Positions 63,489 to 64,000 of a DNA stretch of 64,000 bases are shown here, piece by piece (position 1 is the first letter of the stretch; each line of letters opens with the position of its first letter). Position numbers and translations under genes: made by a program. The stretch comes from Monodelphis domestica (lineage: Eukaryota; Chordata; Mammalia; Didelphimorphia; Didelphidae): contig NC_077228.1 of NCBI RefSeq assembly GCF_027887165.1, positions 110,812,086 to 110,876,085 of the forward strand, read 5' to 3'. The notes beneath the pieces are model-generated. The model saw only the letters and a program-made list of their open reading frames with translations. It was not told the origin of the DNA and ran no database searches.

Positions 63489-63597
63489 AATCTGCTTTTT
63501 TCCTGTCCTTCTTCCCTCAAATTCTCAGGATAGACTTTAGTTTCCCATACTTAGGAGCCCTCTCATGGAGAGAGGTGAAGGAGGATATCTCTATAGC

Positions 63598-63800
63598 CAC
63601 CCCTGGGATAGCAAAAAGAGATCTGTATTTGGAGTTAGGAGAAGTGAGGTCCAACTTTAGTTCTGGCAATTGTTATGTGGCCAAAGACAAATCATTTGAC
63701 TTTTCTGAGCCTTAGCTCTTGGGATAGGGGACTTTTGCACTGACTCCCTCACAGAGTTGTTATGGGGAGAGCTATCTAAATATGAAAGCTCTCATTACTT
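63598..63800 (+). mobile_element. MIR
   Basis: ggtccaactttagttctggc, gtggccaaagacaaatcatt, gactccctcacagagttgtt. Confidence 0.75.
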
Positions 63801-64000
63801 CTGCTCAGAATCCCAACAGCCCAACCCTTCCCATGCTATCTGGGCCTATGTCAGGGAATCCCGAGCCTTTTCCTATGGGAAGAAGAAGTAGGAGGGGCCT
63901 GAGAATCTAGGAAGTTGCCTGGATCTCTGTGGGGCAGTGTTTCTATCCTTTACAATCGCTCTCCTTCAGATTCATGCTTGCTGGAGAAAAATGGGTAGGC
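63801..64000. other. RAB7B intron, no feature seen
   Basis: No exon of RAB7B and no repeat recognised. Confidence 0.4.

Noticed and set aside
61430-64000. Possible upstream exon of RAB7B with the G-N-K-I-D-L box.
   Set aside because: I looked for the coding words on the minus strand and did not find them. The interval is L1, SINE, MIR and microsatellite.
1-64000. tRNA, rRNA, snRNA or microRNA genes.
   Set aside because: The only tRNA-like boxes belong to SINEs. No stable hairpin or RNA gene could be recognised by eye.

Overview
This window is mammalian nuclear DNA and almost certainly from a marsupial (an opossum such as Monodelphis or a relative; I cannot fix the species). The evidence is the repeat population: MIR-type CORE-SINEs, a MIR-related SINE with a long RTE-like tail (called MAR1 here), a second tRNA-derived SINE with an oligo(A) tail (called SINE1 here), marsupial-type L1 LINEs, L2 and L3/CR1 relics, hAT-like MITEs and a few retroviral LTRs. 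Family names are by resemblance, not by database search. There is no prokaryotic content: no operons, CRISPR arrays, phage or tRNA/rRNA genes. Nearly all long open frames are antisense or chance readings of repeats.

One host coding segment is secure. A 126-bp exon on the minus strand at 61304-61429 encodes 42 residues of the C-terminal half of the Rab GTPase RAB7B, with a canonical acceptor and donor. The exon before it (G-domain residues up to the NKxD box) and the last exon (C-terminal tail with the prenylated cysteines) were not found. DNA to the right of this exon is therefore RAB7B intron. DNA to its left is intron or the region 3' of the gene, mostly filled with repeats.

Layout. 0-4 kb: MIR and MAR1 SINEs and a 490-bp GA-rich tract. 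4-11 kb: three or four antisense L1 pieces with an LTR, then a 3'-truncated L1 5' half with a clear target-site duplication. 11-15.5 kb: SINEs, an L3 end and a MITE. 15.5-19.3 kb: an L1 with a complete 5' end, tandem 5' UTR monomers and a large ORF2 deletion, inserted into a MIR. 19.6-29.5 kb: L1/L2 pieces, an LTR, an RTE-like repeat and unassigned stretches. 29.5-33.7 kb: another internally deleted L1 with a 5' end and target-site duplication. 34-41.6 kb: MIRs, antisense L2 reverse-transcriptase relics, a 5' L1 half and a long LTR. 41.7-43.9 kb: the longest stretch without a recognised repeat. 44-61 kb: dense nested SINEs, L2, L1 and LTRs, plus two copies of a 320-bp sequence I do not recognise. 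61-64 kb: the RAB7B exon, L1 pieces and a TG microsatellite.

I did not find a new biological system. The most useful observations concern retrotransposon structure: an apparently 3'-truncated L1 insertion lacking poly(A), heptad-repeat growth in an L1 ORF1 coiled coil, 284-bp L1 promoter monomers, a displaced 55-bp duplication inside an L1, a SINE with a 16-base G run at its 5' end, and an LTR 44 bp from a RAB7B splice donor.
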